A stretch of 64,000 nt of DNA from a bacterium (GCA_030524675.1 JAUNGE010000001.1:62001-126000), one strand, 5' to 3'; shown: positions 45,332-54,224, counted from the first letter of the stretch. Notes: generated from the sequence alone by a model not told the origin. A program made the numbers and translations.

Positions 45332-46237
45332 TTACCAGACGATTTTCAGGTGCGTATAATCCACAGCAGAGTCTTTGAGCTCTTCCACCACTCTGTCATA
45401 TCTGAAAAACCAGTCCTGATTCTTGATATTAATATACTCCGCAATCTTGTCCGGCGGGGCGCCCTCTTTCATCATAAAAGCTGTACTCAGCGTGCGAAGA
45501 TGATTCATAGTAAATGGTTTCACATCACACGCCAGGCAGGCATCTCTCAGGCGGTTCTGCAAAGACCGGATACTGAGCGGCCTTCCATGTTTATTCAAAA
45601 GCAGGAACACACTGTCCTGCGTTCGGTTTGCCAGATGTACCTGGATAATGTCCACCACGTCCTGCGGCAGCTTGACAAAACGGTCATTCACCTGGCTGAC
45701 TTTCATGCGAAGTCCATAACTTCCGTTCAAGTCCTGAAAGAACATCTCTTTTTTCAGAGAAACCACCTCGTTGATTGTCAGGCTGCACCGAAGTGCCAGC
45801 GTCGCTGCCAGAAAAACAGAGGTATCCCGATTCGCCTTCAGATAGGCAAACACTTTGTCAATCGAGGCAAAGTCCGGCAATGTTTCCGGAACAATAAAAA
45901 CATCCGGATCCTCAAAATCCAGCATCAGAAAACAAGAGAGAAAGTGCGGTGTCAAATCGTAGTCCGAGGCATGCTCATCCAGAAATCTAGCGACTGCCTG
46001 AAAAATTCTGAGCTGATATTTCAGTGTTTTGCTGTCCAAGTCCATCTTGTGGTGCGAAAAATAGGTCTGAATTTTAGCAAAGTTCAAATCTAAGAAATCA
46101 CATTCCACTTCATTGCAGAGAGAGTTGAGCACATATACATATTCCTTTCGCGTTCTCTTCTTCTCAAATCGCGCAGAATAGTCCTGAAAAATCCGCGAAA
46201 ACTTTTGGCTGATATAAGGAGAATCAAACTCATCCAT
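45332..46237 (-). CDS. Degenerate tyrosine-recombinase-like protein
   Basis: 301 residues. N-terminal SAM-like helical core-binding domain (about 10-110) and C-terminal phage-integrase fold. The second-box residues NHLRTLSTAFMM (His and Arg) and a candidate nucleophile in WFFRYDRVVEEL are present. The first-box Arg (normally in tGlRisEl) falls in LRCSLTINEVVSL, where a Thr occupies the aligned position. It may therefore be inactive as a recombinase and serve as a DNA-binding protein, but a shifted alignment with Arg of LRC is possible. No repeat or integron-like array is beside it. GGAG ten bases before the ATG. Confidence 0.7.
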   Translation of the reverse strand: MDEFDSPYISQKFSRIFQDYSARFEKKRTRKEYVYVLNSLCNEVECDFLDLNFAKIQTYFSHHKMDLDSKTLKYQLRIFQAVARFLDEHASDYDLTPHFLSCFLMLDFEDPDVFIVPETLPDFASIDKVFAYLKANRDTSVFLAATLALRCSLTINEVVSLKKEMFFQDLNGSYGLRMKVSQVNDRFVKLPQDVVDIIQVHLANRTQDSVFLLLNKHGRPLSIRSLQNRLRDACLACDVKPFTMNHLRTLSTAFMMKEGAPPDKIAEYINIKNQDWFFRYDRVVEELKDSAVDYTHLKIVW

Positions 46238-46364
46238 CCTACATACACTCCTTTCTAAAACCGCTGGTTTAGTTTACATAATTATTTTGTTTTTATCTTA
46301 TATTTGATTTTTTACAAACAGACACTTTCATCTTACACTATGTTCTGGTATTTGGCAAAGGGTA

Positions 46365-46462
46365 ATTCTCTTGTTGTGGTTTGTAGTTGGTTTGGGAGGA
46401 GAATTTGTTTTGTTTTTAGTTGAGTGGAGGGGAGGTGTGTGTTTGGGTTGTGTGATTATCAT
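46365..46462. other. G/T-rich, strand-skewed intergenic stretch
   Basis: Between two minus-strand genes about 100 bases are almost only G and T on the plus strand (runs such as TTGTTGTGGTTTGTAGTTGG and GTGGAGGGGAGGTGTGTG), so the gene strand is A/C-rich. It contains several G-runs. The rest of 46238-46587 holds the terminator at 46478-46537 and no gene I can support. Confidence 0.6.
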
Positions 46463-46477
46463 AGGGCGAAATAAAAA

Positions 46478-46537
46478 CGAAAAAATAACAGAAAGAAAGC
46501 GAAATATCGGATTGTCCCATCACTTTCTTTCTATTAT
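46478..46537 (-). terminator. Intrinsic terminator of the second MacAB-like operon
   Basis: ATAATAGAAAGAAAG (46537-46523) pairs with CTTTCTTTCTGTTAT (46499-46485) with one G-U, then TTTTTT on the minus strand. Loop about 23 bases. It begins about 50 bases after the permease stop. Confidence 0.8.
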
Positions 46538-46587
46538 CCATGTATCCATTTTTTCTTTCTGCACTTCTTCTATCTCTTTATCGCCTC

Positions 46588-47766
46588 TTACTCGCTTCGC
46601 AGCGCATCAATCGGATTCAGCTTTGCTGCTCTGTTTGCTGGCATGTAACCGAAAATCAACCCAATCGCAACCGATACGCCGAACGCCAGCCCAACCGAAC
46701 CTATAGTGGGCTTTGCTGTCATCCCAAGAAGACTTCCAAGTCCCACAGAGCCGCCAAGTCCCAGAAAAATTCCAAGGATTCCTCCTATCGTGCTCGTCAT
46801 TGCAGCCTCTATCACAAATTGTGTCATAATCGTCCGCCGCTTTGCTCCCAGAGATTTTCGGATTCCAATCTCTCTTGTTCTCTCTGTCACCGACACCAGC
46901 ATAATATTCATAACACCGACTCCAGCAACCAGAAGAGAAATTCCGGCAATGCCTCCAAGTACAGCCGACATCATGCTAATCATAGAGTTCAGTTCATCTA
47001 ACATCTCACTCATGGCTGTCACATTGTACAGGTCTTCTGTTTTAAATACCGTAAACAGGTACTCTTCTATCACTTCTTTCGCCTCTGTCGCCTGGTTTAC
47101 TTCCTTCACAGTGAATGTATAATTGTTGATGTTGGTGTTCTGGCTCAGTTTTGTGGCTGTGGAATACGGAATGTACAAATAATCATCGCTTCCTCCGTCT
47201 TCCCAGTCATCGTCGTCCTGCCTCTCCACCACGCCGACCACCGTGTACGCCTGCCCATTTAGTTTCACAGTCTGCCCCACTGCCTGCTGGGCGCTTCCCC
47301 ATAGTTCCACAGCTGGATAATACCCGAGCACACATACCTTCTGGTAGCCAATCACATCCGAATACTGGATAAACCTTCCGGCAAACATCTCTCTGTCTAA
47401 AATGTTCAAATACCCCTCTCCCACGCCGCTGATCGAAGTAGCTGACATAGTATCCTGGCTGTTCTTCACCATACCGCCCACCTGCACCGTCGGAGACATC
47501 TCCTCAAACAGGTCCGAATTGTCCTCAAAAAACTCGTACATCTCATCCGCCCCCACCGAGCGTGTGGTGATATTGGTGACATTGACCGTGATGCGGTTCG
47601 TGCCCATGCTGGCAAAACTCTCTGTCATGTAGGACATCTGCCCGTTTACCAGGCTGACCAGAATGATGACGGCCGCCACACCGATGATAATCCCCAACAT
47701 TGTCAGGAAAGAGCGCATTTTATTGCCCCAAATACTCTTTAACGCCAAATTAAATGATTGCAGCAT
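46588..47766 (-). CDS. MacB/FtsX-type ABC exporter permease
   Basis: 392 residues: an N-terminal helix (about 18-40, FLTMLGIIIGVAAVI), a large MacB_PCD extracytoplasmic domain (about 45-245), then three C-terminal helices in the FtsX arrangement (GIRKSLGAKRR between them). Its first 35 residues closely match the truncated permease at 1-104, so the two systems are paralogous. The ATG lies 17 bases inside the ATPase gene. It forms the mechanotransmission permease of the exporter with the ATPase, adaptor and, by operon context, the SLH protein. Confidence 0.93.
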   Translation of the reverse strand: MLQSFNLALKSIWGNKMRSFLTMLGIIIGVAAVIILVSLVNGQMSYMTESFASMGTNRITVNVTNITTRSVGADEMYEFFEDNSDLFEEMSPTVQVGGMVKNSQDTMSATSISGVGEGYLNILDREMFAGRFIQYSDVIGYQKVCVLGYYPAVELWGSAQQAVGQTVKLNGQAYTVVGVVERQDDDDWEDGGSDDYLYIPYSTATKLSQNTNINNYTFTVKEVNQATEAKEVIEEYLFTVFKTEDLYNVTAMSEMLDELNSMISMMSAVLGGIAGISLLVAGVGVMNIMLVSVTERTREIGIRKSLGAKRRTIMTQFVIEAAMTSTIGGILGIFLGLGGSVGLGSLLGMTAKPTIGSVGLAFGVSVAIGLIFGYMPANRAAKLNPIDALRSE

Positions 47767-48463
47767 ATTCTTTTACATCTCCATCAAAATCCACTTTTCC
47801 GTCGATAATCCGCACCACCCGCTTTGCCTCCAGTGCAATGCTGTTGTCATGGGTAATCATAACGATTGTGTTTCCTTCCTCATTCAGCTTCTTTAAAAAG
47901 TTCAGCACTTCCCGCCCCGTTCTGGAATCCAGTGCTCCGGTCGGCTCATCTGCCAATATCAGAGACGGCGTTCCGGCAAGCGCGCGGGCAATGGACACCC
48001 TCTGCTGCTGGCCGCCGGAAAGCTGATTTGGCATATTCCTCCATTTTTCCTCGAGTCCCACCCGTTTTAAGGAAGCCATCGCCCGCTCTCTCCTCTCCGC
48101 CTTGGAAAGTCCGGCGTACAGAAGAGGAAGTTCCACATTTTCCAGAATATTGAGCTTTGGAAGCAGATTGTACTGCTGGAAAATAAACCCGATCATCTTA
48201 TTTCTGATTTCTGCGAGCTGATTGTCACTCATCTCCGTCACATCCTCGCCGCCCAGATAATATTCTCCCTCCGTCGGCACATCCAGCGCTCCGATGATAT
48301 TCATCAGAGTGGACTTTCCGCTTCCGCTCTTTCCCACAATCGCCACAAATTCTCCTCTCTGGATGGAGACAGAGATATCATCGTTCGCATGAATTTCTTC
48401 TCCTCCCAGAGTGTAAATCTTGTAAATATGGCGCAAATCAATCAAAGGATGTTCTTCTGCCAT
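47750..48463 (-). CDS. MacB/LolD-type ABC exporter ATP-binding protein
   Basis: 237 residues with Walker A GKSGSGKST, VFQ-type loop FIFQQYNLL, signature LSGGQQQRV and [12 protein letters not shown]. This is the second ATPase of the MacB class in the window. It lies between adaptor and permease, overlapping the latter by 17 bases. The frame opens at 48502, but the ATG at 48463 follows AAAGGA and gives a normal start (MAEEHPLIDLRHIYKIY). A hairpin (48509-48549) sits in the gap after the adaptor gene. Confidence 0.94.
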   Translation of the reverse strand: MAEEHPLIDLRHIYKIYTLGGEEIHANDDISVSIQRGEFVAIVGKSGSGKSTLMNIIGALDVPTEGEYYLGGEDVTEMSDNQLAEIRNKMIGFIFQQYNLLPKLNILENVELPLLYAGLSKAERRERAMASLKRVGLEEKWRNMPNQLSGGQQQRVSIARALAGTPSLILADEPTGALDSRTGREVLNFLKKLNEEGNTIVMITHDNSIALEAKRVVRIIDGKVDFDGDVKEYAAII

Positions 48464-48508
48464 ACGATATGTTTCCTTTCTTTCGCTTTCTTCGCACAAC
48501 ACGCCTGT

Positions 48509-48549
48509 TATCTGCCATTTTGAGTCTTCAGTTTGACTCTTTGCAGATA
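48509..48549 (-). other. Intercistronic nested hairpin between adaptor and ATPase genes
   Basis: TATCTGC/GCAGATA (outer) encloses GAGTC/GACTC (inner), directly after the adaptor stop. No U-run follows. It may protect the upstream message or set the ratio of adaptor to ATPase. Confidence 0.5.
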
Positions 48550-48550
48550 G

Positions 48551-50320
48551 CTATGGACGTCCGCCGCCCATACCGCCTCCACCGTTTCCTCCACGGTTTC
48601 CGCCGCCGCTTCCGCCTGGGCCACCCATACCGCCCATGCCGCCAGGACCAAAGTTCATCATATTATTTGCAACTGCGGTTTCTGCCACATAGACCTCATC
48701 GCCCTCTTCAATTCCGCTCAAAATCTCCACATAATCGCTGCTAATTAAACCTGTTTCCACTTCCACCATGCGGAATCCTGCAGCCGGAGCGCCTTCCTGT
48801 CTCTCCGTCACGCTGTCATCCTTCACGTACACCCTGTTTCCTCTCTGCAGTGCGCCAGCCGGAACCATCACCACATCCTTTGCAGAGTCTATGATAATCT
48901 CACCGTCCACATTCATGCCTGGAAGCAAATTTTTGGTATCCTCAATCAGAACGGTCACAGGATAGTTTGTGACCCCCTGGGAGCTCGTGCTCTTCAAGCT
49001 GACATTTGTCACCACTCCCACAAAAGTCTCATTTGGGAATGCATCGGCAGTCACGTTCACCTGCTGCCCCACCTGCACCTCGGAAACCTCCGTCTCATCC
49101 ACGGACATGCTGAATGTCAGAGAAGACAGGTCATAAATCAGAGCCATCGCATTGCTGCTGTCCGATTTTGCATTGTCTCCGACCTTTGTATTTTTCTGAA
49201 TTACTTTTCCCGAAATCGGCGCCGTAATCACGTAGTCCTCCAGTTTGTCGGAGGTGGTATCCAGACTGTTCTCTGCCTGTTCCACACTCTCCTCCCGCTC
49301 TTCCATCGTATCTTCATATTTGTCCAAGATATCCTGCACCGACTTTGCAGTCATTGTAAAGACCACCTGTCCTTCTGCCACGGCATCCCCCTCCGACACA
49401 GCAAGCGCTTCTATTGTAACAGACTGGTCGAGCTGATACACCAATTCCTTCTGCATCGTTGCCTCAAAGGTTCCCTCCGCCGCACACAGATAGCCATTGA
49501 CCGAAACTGTCGCGACCGTATTTTCCGTCAAACCGCCTGGATTTTCCACCTCGACTGTGACAGACCGCACCAGACGGCCTCCCGCCAGCGTCTCTTCCAT
49601 CGTGTTGACCGCTGTGACCGTGCCTGTCAATGTCTCCAGCGTCTCCTCCAGAGTCACCGTCGCCTCGCTTCCGACAGCAATATCCGCCGCCTCCTCGCGC
49701 AGAAACGGCACTTTTATTTTCATCTTGCTGTCGCTGTAAATATCTGCAATCTTGCTTCCTGTATTTACCTTATCTCCGGCCTCCACATACAGTGTTTTCA
49801 CATAGCCCGAATATTTGGATGTGAATGTGCGGCTCTGGTACTGCGCGCGCATTTCCTGATAGTCCTCGGCTGCACTCTGGTAATTTTTTTGTGCACGCTC
49901 TAAGCTGCTCTGCGCAGAGTCCAGCTGCGTCTGGAGAGAAGAAGAATCAATCCGGTACAGCACCTGTCCCTTTTCCACCATATCGCCCTCTTCAAAGTTT
50001 GCCTCAAGAACTTCGCCGTCAATCAAAGATGTGATGGAGTAGGTATCTTTCGCCTCCAGAGAACCTGATGATGTCAGAGTGGAATAAATATCCCCTTTTG
50101 TGGCCTGCTGTGTATGTATCGTCTCCGCTCCGGCTGCACCTGCACCCGTCTGCCTTGCATTGCCCCTAAAATAGACAAATCCTCCAGCTGCCGCTCCGGC
50201 TACTAAGAGCAGAAGCACGGTCCTTCTCAAAACTTTTTTCTTTTTTTTGCGCTTCTTTTTCGATTTTTTCTCCGTCTCCAGCGCGGTTTTCTCGTTTGTC
50301 AATTCCTGTTTCTCTGCCAT
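48551..50320 (-). CDS. Membrane fusion protein of the second MacAB-like exporter
   Basis: 589 residues. Very basic N-terminus (KSKKKRKKKKK, about 19-30), one membrane anchor (about 34-52), lipoyl halves, a helical hairpin (about 120-160) and a second barrel-sandwich set. Two lipoyl/hairpin-like units in tandem (QLDSAQSSLERAQ and VEQAENSLDTTS) make it longer than the first adaptor. The C-terminal 34 residues are almost only Gly, Met, Asn, Pro and Arg (GPGGMGGMGGPGGSGGG), likely unstructured outside the membrane. It follows the SLH-protein gene by 18 bases. Confidence 0.92.
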   Translation of the reverse strand: MAEKQELTNEKTALETEKKSKKKRKKKKKVLRRTVLLLLVAGAAAGGFVYFRGNARQTGAGAAGAETIHTQQATKGDIYSTLTSSGSLEAKDTYSITSLIDGEVLEANFEEGDMVEKGQVLYRIDSSSLQTQLDSAQSSLERAQKNYQSAAEDYQEMRAQYQSRTFTSKYSGYVKTLYVEAGDKVNTGSKIADIYSDSKMKIKVPFLREEAADIAVGSEATVTLEETLETLTGTVTAVNTMEETLAGGRLVRSVTVEVENPGGLTENTVATVSVNGYLCAAEGTFEATMQKELVYQLDQSVTIEALAVSEGDAVAEGQVVFTMTAKSVQDILDKYEDTMEEREESVEQAENSLDTTSDKLEDYVITAPISGKVIQKNTKVGDNAKSDSSNAMALIYDLSSLTFSMSVDETEVSEVQVGQQVNVTADAFPNETFVGVVTNVSLKSTSSQGVTNYPVTVLIEDTKNLLPGMNVDGEIIIDSAKDVVMVPAGALQRGNRVYVKDDSVTERQEGAPAAGFRMVEVETGLISSDYVEILSGIEEGDEVYVAETAVANNMMNFGPGGMGGMGGPGGSGGGNRGGNGGGGMGGGRP

Positions 50321-50338
50321 ATCAAAAAGCCTCCGCCA

Positions 50339-51409
50339 TTATTCTTCCATATAGTCCACAACCGTATACACCGTCTCGCCGTCACCATCTGATGCCTCAT
50401 AGATGACAGTCACCTCATCCCCCACGCGCAAATCTCCGTACATAGAGAATGCAAACTGCACATCCGAGCTGGAAAGTTTATATTTGCGGCCCTCAATCTC
50501 CACTTCCACCGGTGTCATGACATCCATGGAACCATAATAAATCGCCTCAATCGTGCCTGTAGCAGCTCCGCGCTTGCCTTCCTCGTCGCTGTCACTGTAT
50601 GCCCAGACACTTTTTGTCGCTTTATGATAATAGATTACAATCGCGTTGTCCTCAATCTCACTGACACTCGCCTTCTCTCCGTCCAGAAACAAATTGGATT
50701 TCTTCAGTGTAAATGGCACTGCATCCTCCAAGGAAGTTCCCATCTTTTTCGGTCCCACCAGGCTGTTGTCCGCCATCGCATACGCATCGATCTCCCCGTC
50801 CGAAGTCAGGGAGCACTCCAGCACTTTTCCATAAAAGCTGCTCTCCTTCTGCCCGCCTTTCGTCGGTGTCTTTAGCAGGTTGTAAAACAGATTGACACAG
50901 TCCTGTCTTGTCAGAATTTCCTCCGCCTCCCTGTTGATATCCTCATTCAATTCCAGATACTTGTATTTTGCCATTCTTCCGCCCACGAGATTGCCGGAAA
51001 AATCGCTGTCCTCATACCCTAAAAGCGCCAGAACTCCTTTGGCTGCCTCCTGAAGTGTCACACCCTGCTCTGGCTTAAAAAGTCCGCCCAGATACCCGCT
51101 CATCCAGCCATTTTTCACAGCCGTCTGTATGTAATACGCATACTCGCTCTCCTGGCTGACATCCGAATAAACCGAAATGCGGCTCTCCTGGTCCCCGACT
51201 GTCCCATAATCCGTCGCCATCACCAGCATACGCGCGAACTCACCGCGAGAAACGTTCTCGCTCATATCTCCGATGATCTCCATAATTCCTGCCATGCCGA
51301 CCACTTTTCTCCTCAGCTCAAACGTGGAAGAAGCTTCCGAAGTCATGGGAAGGCAGACTGAAACCGCCATAACCGCTGCCATGGAAGCTGCAATTTTCTG
51401 ATTTATCAT
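50339..51409 (-). CDS. Secreted protein with SLH-type domain, exporter operon member
   Basis: 356 residues. Signal peptide (1-26, AVMAVSVCLPMTSEA then SST). The first half resembles S-layer homology motifs: SRGEFARMLVMATDYG, VYSDV, YIQTAVKNGWMSGY, FKPEQGVTLQEAA. SLH motifs bind pyruvylated wall polymers. The second half is beta-rich and of unknown type (about 190-356). It is the first gene of the adaptor-ATPase-permease operon, so it may anchor the exporter to the wall. It starts with a TGGTATG after GAGAGGAG. Confidence 0.85.
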   Translation of the reverse strand: MINQKIAASMAAVMAVSVCLPMTSEASSTFELRRKVVGMAGIMEIIGDMSENVSRGEFARMLVMATDYGTVGDQESRISVYSDVSQESEYAYYIQTAVKNGWMSGYLGGLFKPEQGVTLQEAAKGVLALLGYEDSDFSGNLVGGRMAKYKYLELNEDINREAEEILTRQDCVNLFYNLLKTPTKGGQKESSFYGKVLECSLTSDGEIDAYAMADNSLVGPKKMGTSLEDAVPFTLKKSNLFLDGEKASVSEIEDNAIVIYYHKATKSVWAYSDSDEEGKRGAATGTIEAIYYGSMDVMTPVEVEIEGRKYKLSSSDVQFAFSMYGDLRVGDEVTVIYEASDGDGETVYTVVDYMEE

Positions 51410-51658
51410 ACCAGTATCTCCTCTCTGCTGCTTTCCTTCTTACTCTCTCACTGCTTTTTTACTGTTATCTCATTCTTGTCTTTTTGCCAGCCATCTACTC
51501 TCTTTTCTGCTGTCTTTTTCTCACGCTTTTTAGCCTATCAGGAAATTGTGTCCAATTTGTGTTCTGTGCCTGAAAAGAGGCGGCAGAATCTGTGAAACCT
51601 TTGTGAATCTTAAATATTACAAAATATTGCGAATCATTCGACCAATAATAACTCCTAT
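51410..51658. other. Intergenic region between cardiolipin synthase and the SLH gene
   Basis: 249 bases with no gene. A weak candidate promoter for the SLH operon is TTGGAC, 17 bases, TAAAAA on the minus strand near 51530-51560. No convincing terminator for the cardiolipin synthase gene was seen. An open frame to 51824 is antisense or overlap noise. Confidence 0.35.
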
Positions 51659-53212
51659 TTACATCAACGGTGCAAACAGGCGCAGAGCACGTCCGGCAAA
51701 CCGCTTCCATGCAGGGAATCGGCGGCACTCCTGCAAAGTGATCTTCTGACATTTCTTTAAGGTCTCCTGAAAATCCCTCTCCACATCCAGAACCACCGGA
51801 TTCTGATAAAAATATGCCGCACACTCAAAATGCAGGTACAAGCTGCGGTAATCCAGATTGATGGTTCCCACTACCGCTCTTTTATCATCACTTGCAAACA
51901 TTTTCGCATGAACAAATCCTGGCGTATACTCATAAATCTGCACGCCCGCACGTATCAGCTCCTGGTAATATGACCTTGCAAGAAGATAGGCATAGAGCTT
52001 GTCCGGAATATGCGGCATCAGAATCACCGTCTCCACACCCCTCTTCGCGGCATAACACAGCGCCACTTCCATCTCGTGGTCCAGAATCAGGTATGGCGTC
52101 ATAATATGCACATACTTTTCTGCGCGGTACAAAATGTCCAGATACACGGACTCTCCCACATGCTCATTGTCCAGAGGACTGTCCCCGTATGGCATCACAA
52201 AACCGCCTGTGCGCATCATCCCGTCCATTCTGCACGGCATATCCTTGCAAAGGTAACGCTCGTAGTTCTCAGGCTGGCGTTCTGTGGTATTCCACATCTG
52301 CAGAAACATCATAGTAAAACTCTTTACTGCATCCCCCTTTATCATGACTGCCGTATCTTTCCAGTGCCCAAACCGCACTTTCAGATTCATATATTCATCT
52401 GCCAGATTGATTCCTCCGGTAAAGGCCGTGTGGCCGTCAATCACCACAATCTTTCTGTGGTCTCGGTTGTTCTGGTGCGTGGACAATGCCGGCTTGATGG
52501 GGGAAAACATCTTGCAGTGAATTCCCTTCGCCTGCAATTCTTTTGGATAATGATACGGCAGAAGCACTAGAGAACACATACCATCGTACATCATGCGCAC
52601 CTCCACCCCTTCTTTTACCTTCTCCTCCAGAATCTCCAAAATGCTGTTCCAGACAATCCCAGGTTCCACAATAAAATATTCCAAAAAAATAAAGTGTTTT
52701 GCCGCGCGCAGCTCCCTCTTTAACACCTCAAATTTATCTTCTCCAAGTGGAAAATAGGAAACAGCTGTGTTCTGGTATACTGGAAATCCACCGTGCTGCT
52801 TCATATATTTTGCCAGATTGACTTCCCCTGCATCCGCCTCAGCCAGCCGCGCCGCCGTGTTTTTCTCCTGCTCCAGCCATTTTTCTGTCTCTTTTGCCAG
52901 CATCTTCTGCCGCTTGGCTATCAGCTTTGTCGCCACTTGAAGCTGGATAAATATATAGAACAGACAGCCAAACACCGGAAATACCAGCACTGGCACAATC
53001 CATGCCATCTTAAAGCTGGGGTTCGCATCCTCATTTAAAATATAAATCACCACCAGGGCGCCGAAGAGAACATACACCCAATAAAAATAAATCAGGTATT
53101 CACTCAGCCACCGCATACCGGCAAACAGAATTCCCAACTGAATCAACAGGAAGACCACCACAAAAATGGTTCTTCCAAATACAATCCGCAACAGTTTTCT
53201 CGCTTTTTTCAT
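51659..53212 (-). CDS. cls: Cardiolipin synthase
   Basis: 517 residues. Two N-terminal membrane helices (about 12-70), then two phospholipase-D HKD blocks: NNRDHRKIVVIDG (about 235) and GFVHAKMFASDD with GTINLDYRS (about 420). It joins two phosphatidylglycerols to make cardiolipin. The ATG at 53212 is preferred. A TTG (53221) three codons earlier is nearer the GGAGG. Divergent from the riboflavin transporter gene. Confidence 0.93.
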   Translation of the reverse strand: MKKARKLLRIVFGRTIFVVVFLLIQLGILFAGMRWLSEYLIYFYWVYVLFGALVVIYILNEDANPSFKMAWIVPVLVFPVFGCLFYIFIQLQVATKLIAKRQKMLAKETEKWLEQEKNTAARLAEADAGEVNLAKYMKQHGGFPVYQNTAVSYFPLGEDKFEVLKRELRAAKHFIFLEYFIVEPGIVWNSILEILEEKVKEGVEVRMMYDGMCSLVLLPYHYPKELQAKGIHCKMFSPIKPALSTHQNNRDHRKIVVIDGHTAFTGGINLADEYMNLKVRFGHWKDTAVMIKGDAVKSFTMMFLQMWNTTERQPENYERYLCKDMPCRMDGMMRTGGFVMPYGDSPLDNEHVGESVYLDILYRAEKYVHIMTPYLILDHEMEVALCYAAKRGVETVILMPHIPDKLYAYLLARSYYQELIRAGVQIYEYTPGFVHAKMFASDDKRAVVGTINLDYRSLYLHFECAAYFYQNPVVLDVERDFQETLKKCQKITLQECRRFPAWKRFAGRALRLFAPLM

Positions 53213-53308
53213 GTGTACCAATCCCCCTCCTTTTCTTATGTCAGTTCTGTTTTTTCTTCCCAGTTATCTTCTGTTCTTGTTCTTTTATCAATCCAATACA
53301 TTCTTCTC

Positions 53309-53337
53309 TTTACAAATCCGCCAATCCCCTATATAAT
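53309..53337 (+). promoter_or_regulatory. Sigma-A promoter of ribU
   Basis: TTTACA (53309-53314), 17-base spacer, TATAAT (53332-53337). Transcription would begin near 53344, giving a leader of about 255 bases that includes the FMN riboswitch. Confidence 0.8.
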
Positions 53338-53388
53338 AAAACCGTCACACATGTTTCAGAAGTGTTTTCGTATCTTAACAACAGAATA

Positions 53389-53408
53389 CGGAGCAATCCG
53401 GTATCAAA
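53389..53408 (+). repeat. MITE fragment in the ribU leader
   Basis: CGGAGCAATCCGGTATCAAA is identical, all 20 bases, to an internal stretch of MITE copy 1. Nearby bases do not match well, so it looks like a worn remnant ahead of the riboswitch. Confidence 0.5.
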
Positions 53409-53435
53409 ATTGAAGAGTGAGAATGAATTTCCCCA

Positions 53436-53588
53436 ACCTTCAGGGCAGAGTGAGGCAGTTTCAAGAGGCTGCCAATTCTCGACTGGCGGTGAATATGCCA
53501 AAATAGCCGGCATACAGTCCGCGAACCTAAAATAGGCCGATTGAGTGAAAATCTCAAACCAACAGTATAGTCTGGATGAAAGAATCTA
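53436..53588 (+). ncRNA. FMN riboswitch (RFN element)
   Basis: The conserved blocks appear in order: CTTCAGGGCAGAGTGAGGC, ACTGGCGGTGAATATG, AGTCCGCGAACC, CCGATTGAGTGAAAATC, and CAACAGTATAGTCTGGATGA with the terminal AAGAA. The closing P1 helix is weak. The ribU ribosome site GGAGG (53590-53594) follows within two bases of the element and there is no terminator hairpin, so control is probably at translation initiation: FMN binding shuts off uptake. Confidence 0.93.
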
Positions 53589-53600
53589 TGGAGGAATGTA

Positions 53601-54224
53601 ATGATGAATCAAACTGCACAAAAATCACAAACCCGTTCTTCGGACAATAAAGTCCGCCGTATGGCTGTCATCGCTATGATGGGCGCTGTCTCAGCCGTTC
53701 TTATGTTTTTCAGTTTCAGCGTCCCGTTTATGCCAAGTTTTATCAAATTGGACTTTTCCGAGCTTCCTGCTCTGATTGCCGCATTTGCATTAGGGCCTGC
53801 TGCCGGTGCAATGGTCTGCCTGATTAAAAATCTAGTCAACCTGTTTTTCAGCACGACAGGCGGAGTCGGTGAGCTTTCCAACTTTCTTCTGGGCGTCTTT
53901 TTTGTTGTTCCTGCCGGTGTCTTCTATTCCCGCGCAAAAAGCAGAAGAAGCGCTCTTGTCGGTGCCCTTCTCGGCGCTGTCACTATGGCTGTTTTCAGCA
54001 ACATCACAAACTACTACATCGTCTATCCGGTTTACTCAAACTTCATGCCGATGGACAGCATCATCAAAGCATACCAGGTTATCAACCCGAACGTGGAAGG
54101 ATTGTGGGATTGCCTTCTCTGGTTTAACATGCCGTTTACATTCTTTAAGGGCATGTGCAGCGTTGTCATAACATTTCTGGTATACAAACACCTGTCTCCG
54201 ATTATCAAAGGAAGCAGCAAGTAA
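53601..54224 (+). CDS. ribU: Riboflavin ECF transporter S component
   Basis: 207 residues with five to six helices, of RibU type: VRRMAVIAMMGAVSAVLMFFSF, then KLDFSELPALIAAFALGP and NLVNLFFSTTGGVGELSNF, which match riboflavin-binding S proteins. It captures riboflavin and docks on a shared EcfAA'T module not in this window. The FMN riboswitch directly upstream supports the ligand. Two ATGs stand at 53601 and 53604 after GGAGG; either may be used. A strong terminator follows at 54317. Confidence 0.96.
   Translation: MMNQTAQKSQTRSSDNKVRRMAVIAMMGAVSAVLMFFSFSVPFMPSFIKLDFSELPALIAAFALGPAAGAMVCLIKNLVNLFFSTTGGVGELSNFLLGVFFVVPAGVFYSRAKSRRSALVGALLGAVTMAVFSNITNYYIVYPVYSNFMPMDSIIKAYQVINPNVEGLWDCLLWFNMPFTFFKGMCSVVITFLVYKHLSPIIKGSSK

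Noticed and set aside
46371-46706. 111-residue frame in the G/T-rich region
   Set aside because: Its residue bias (Gly, Val, Leu, Phe) comes from the G/T skew, and it overlaps the end of the permease gene and a terminator.
51495-51824. 109-residue frame spanning the end of cardiolipin synthase
   Set aside because: Out of frame with the true gene and without a ribosome site.
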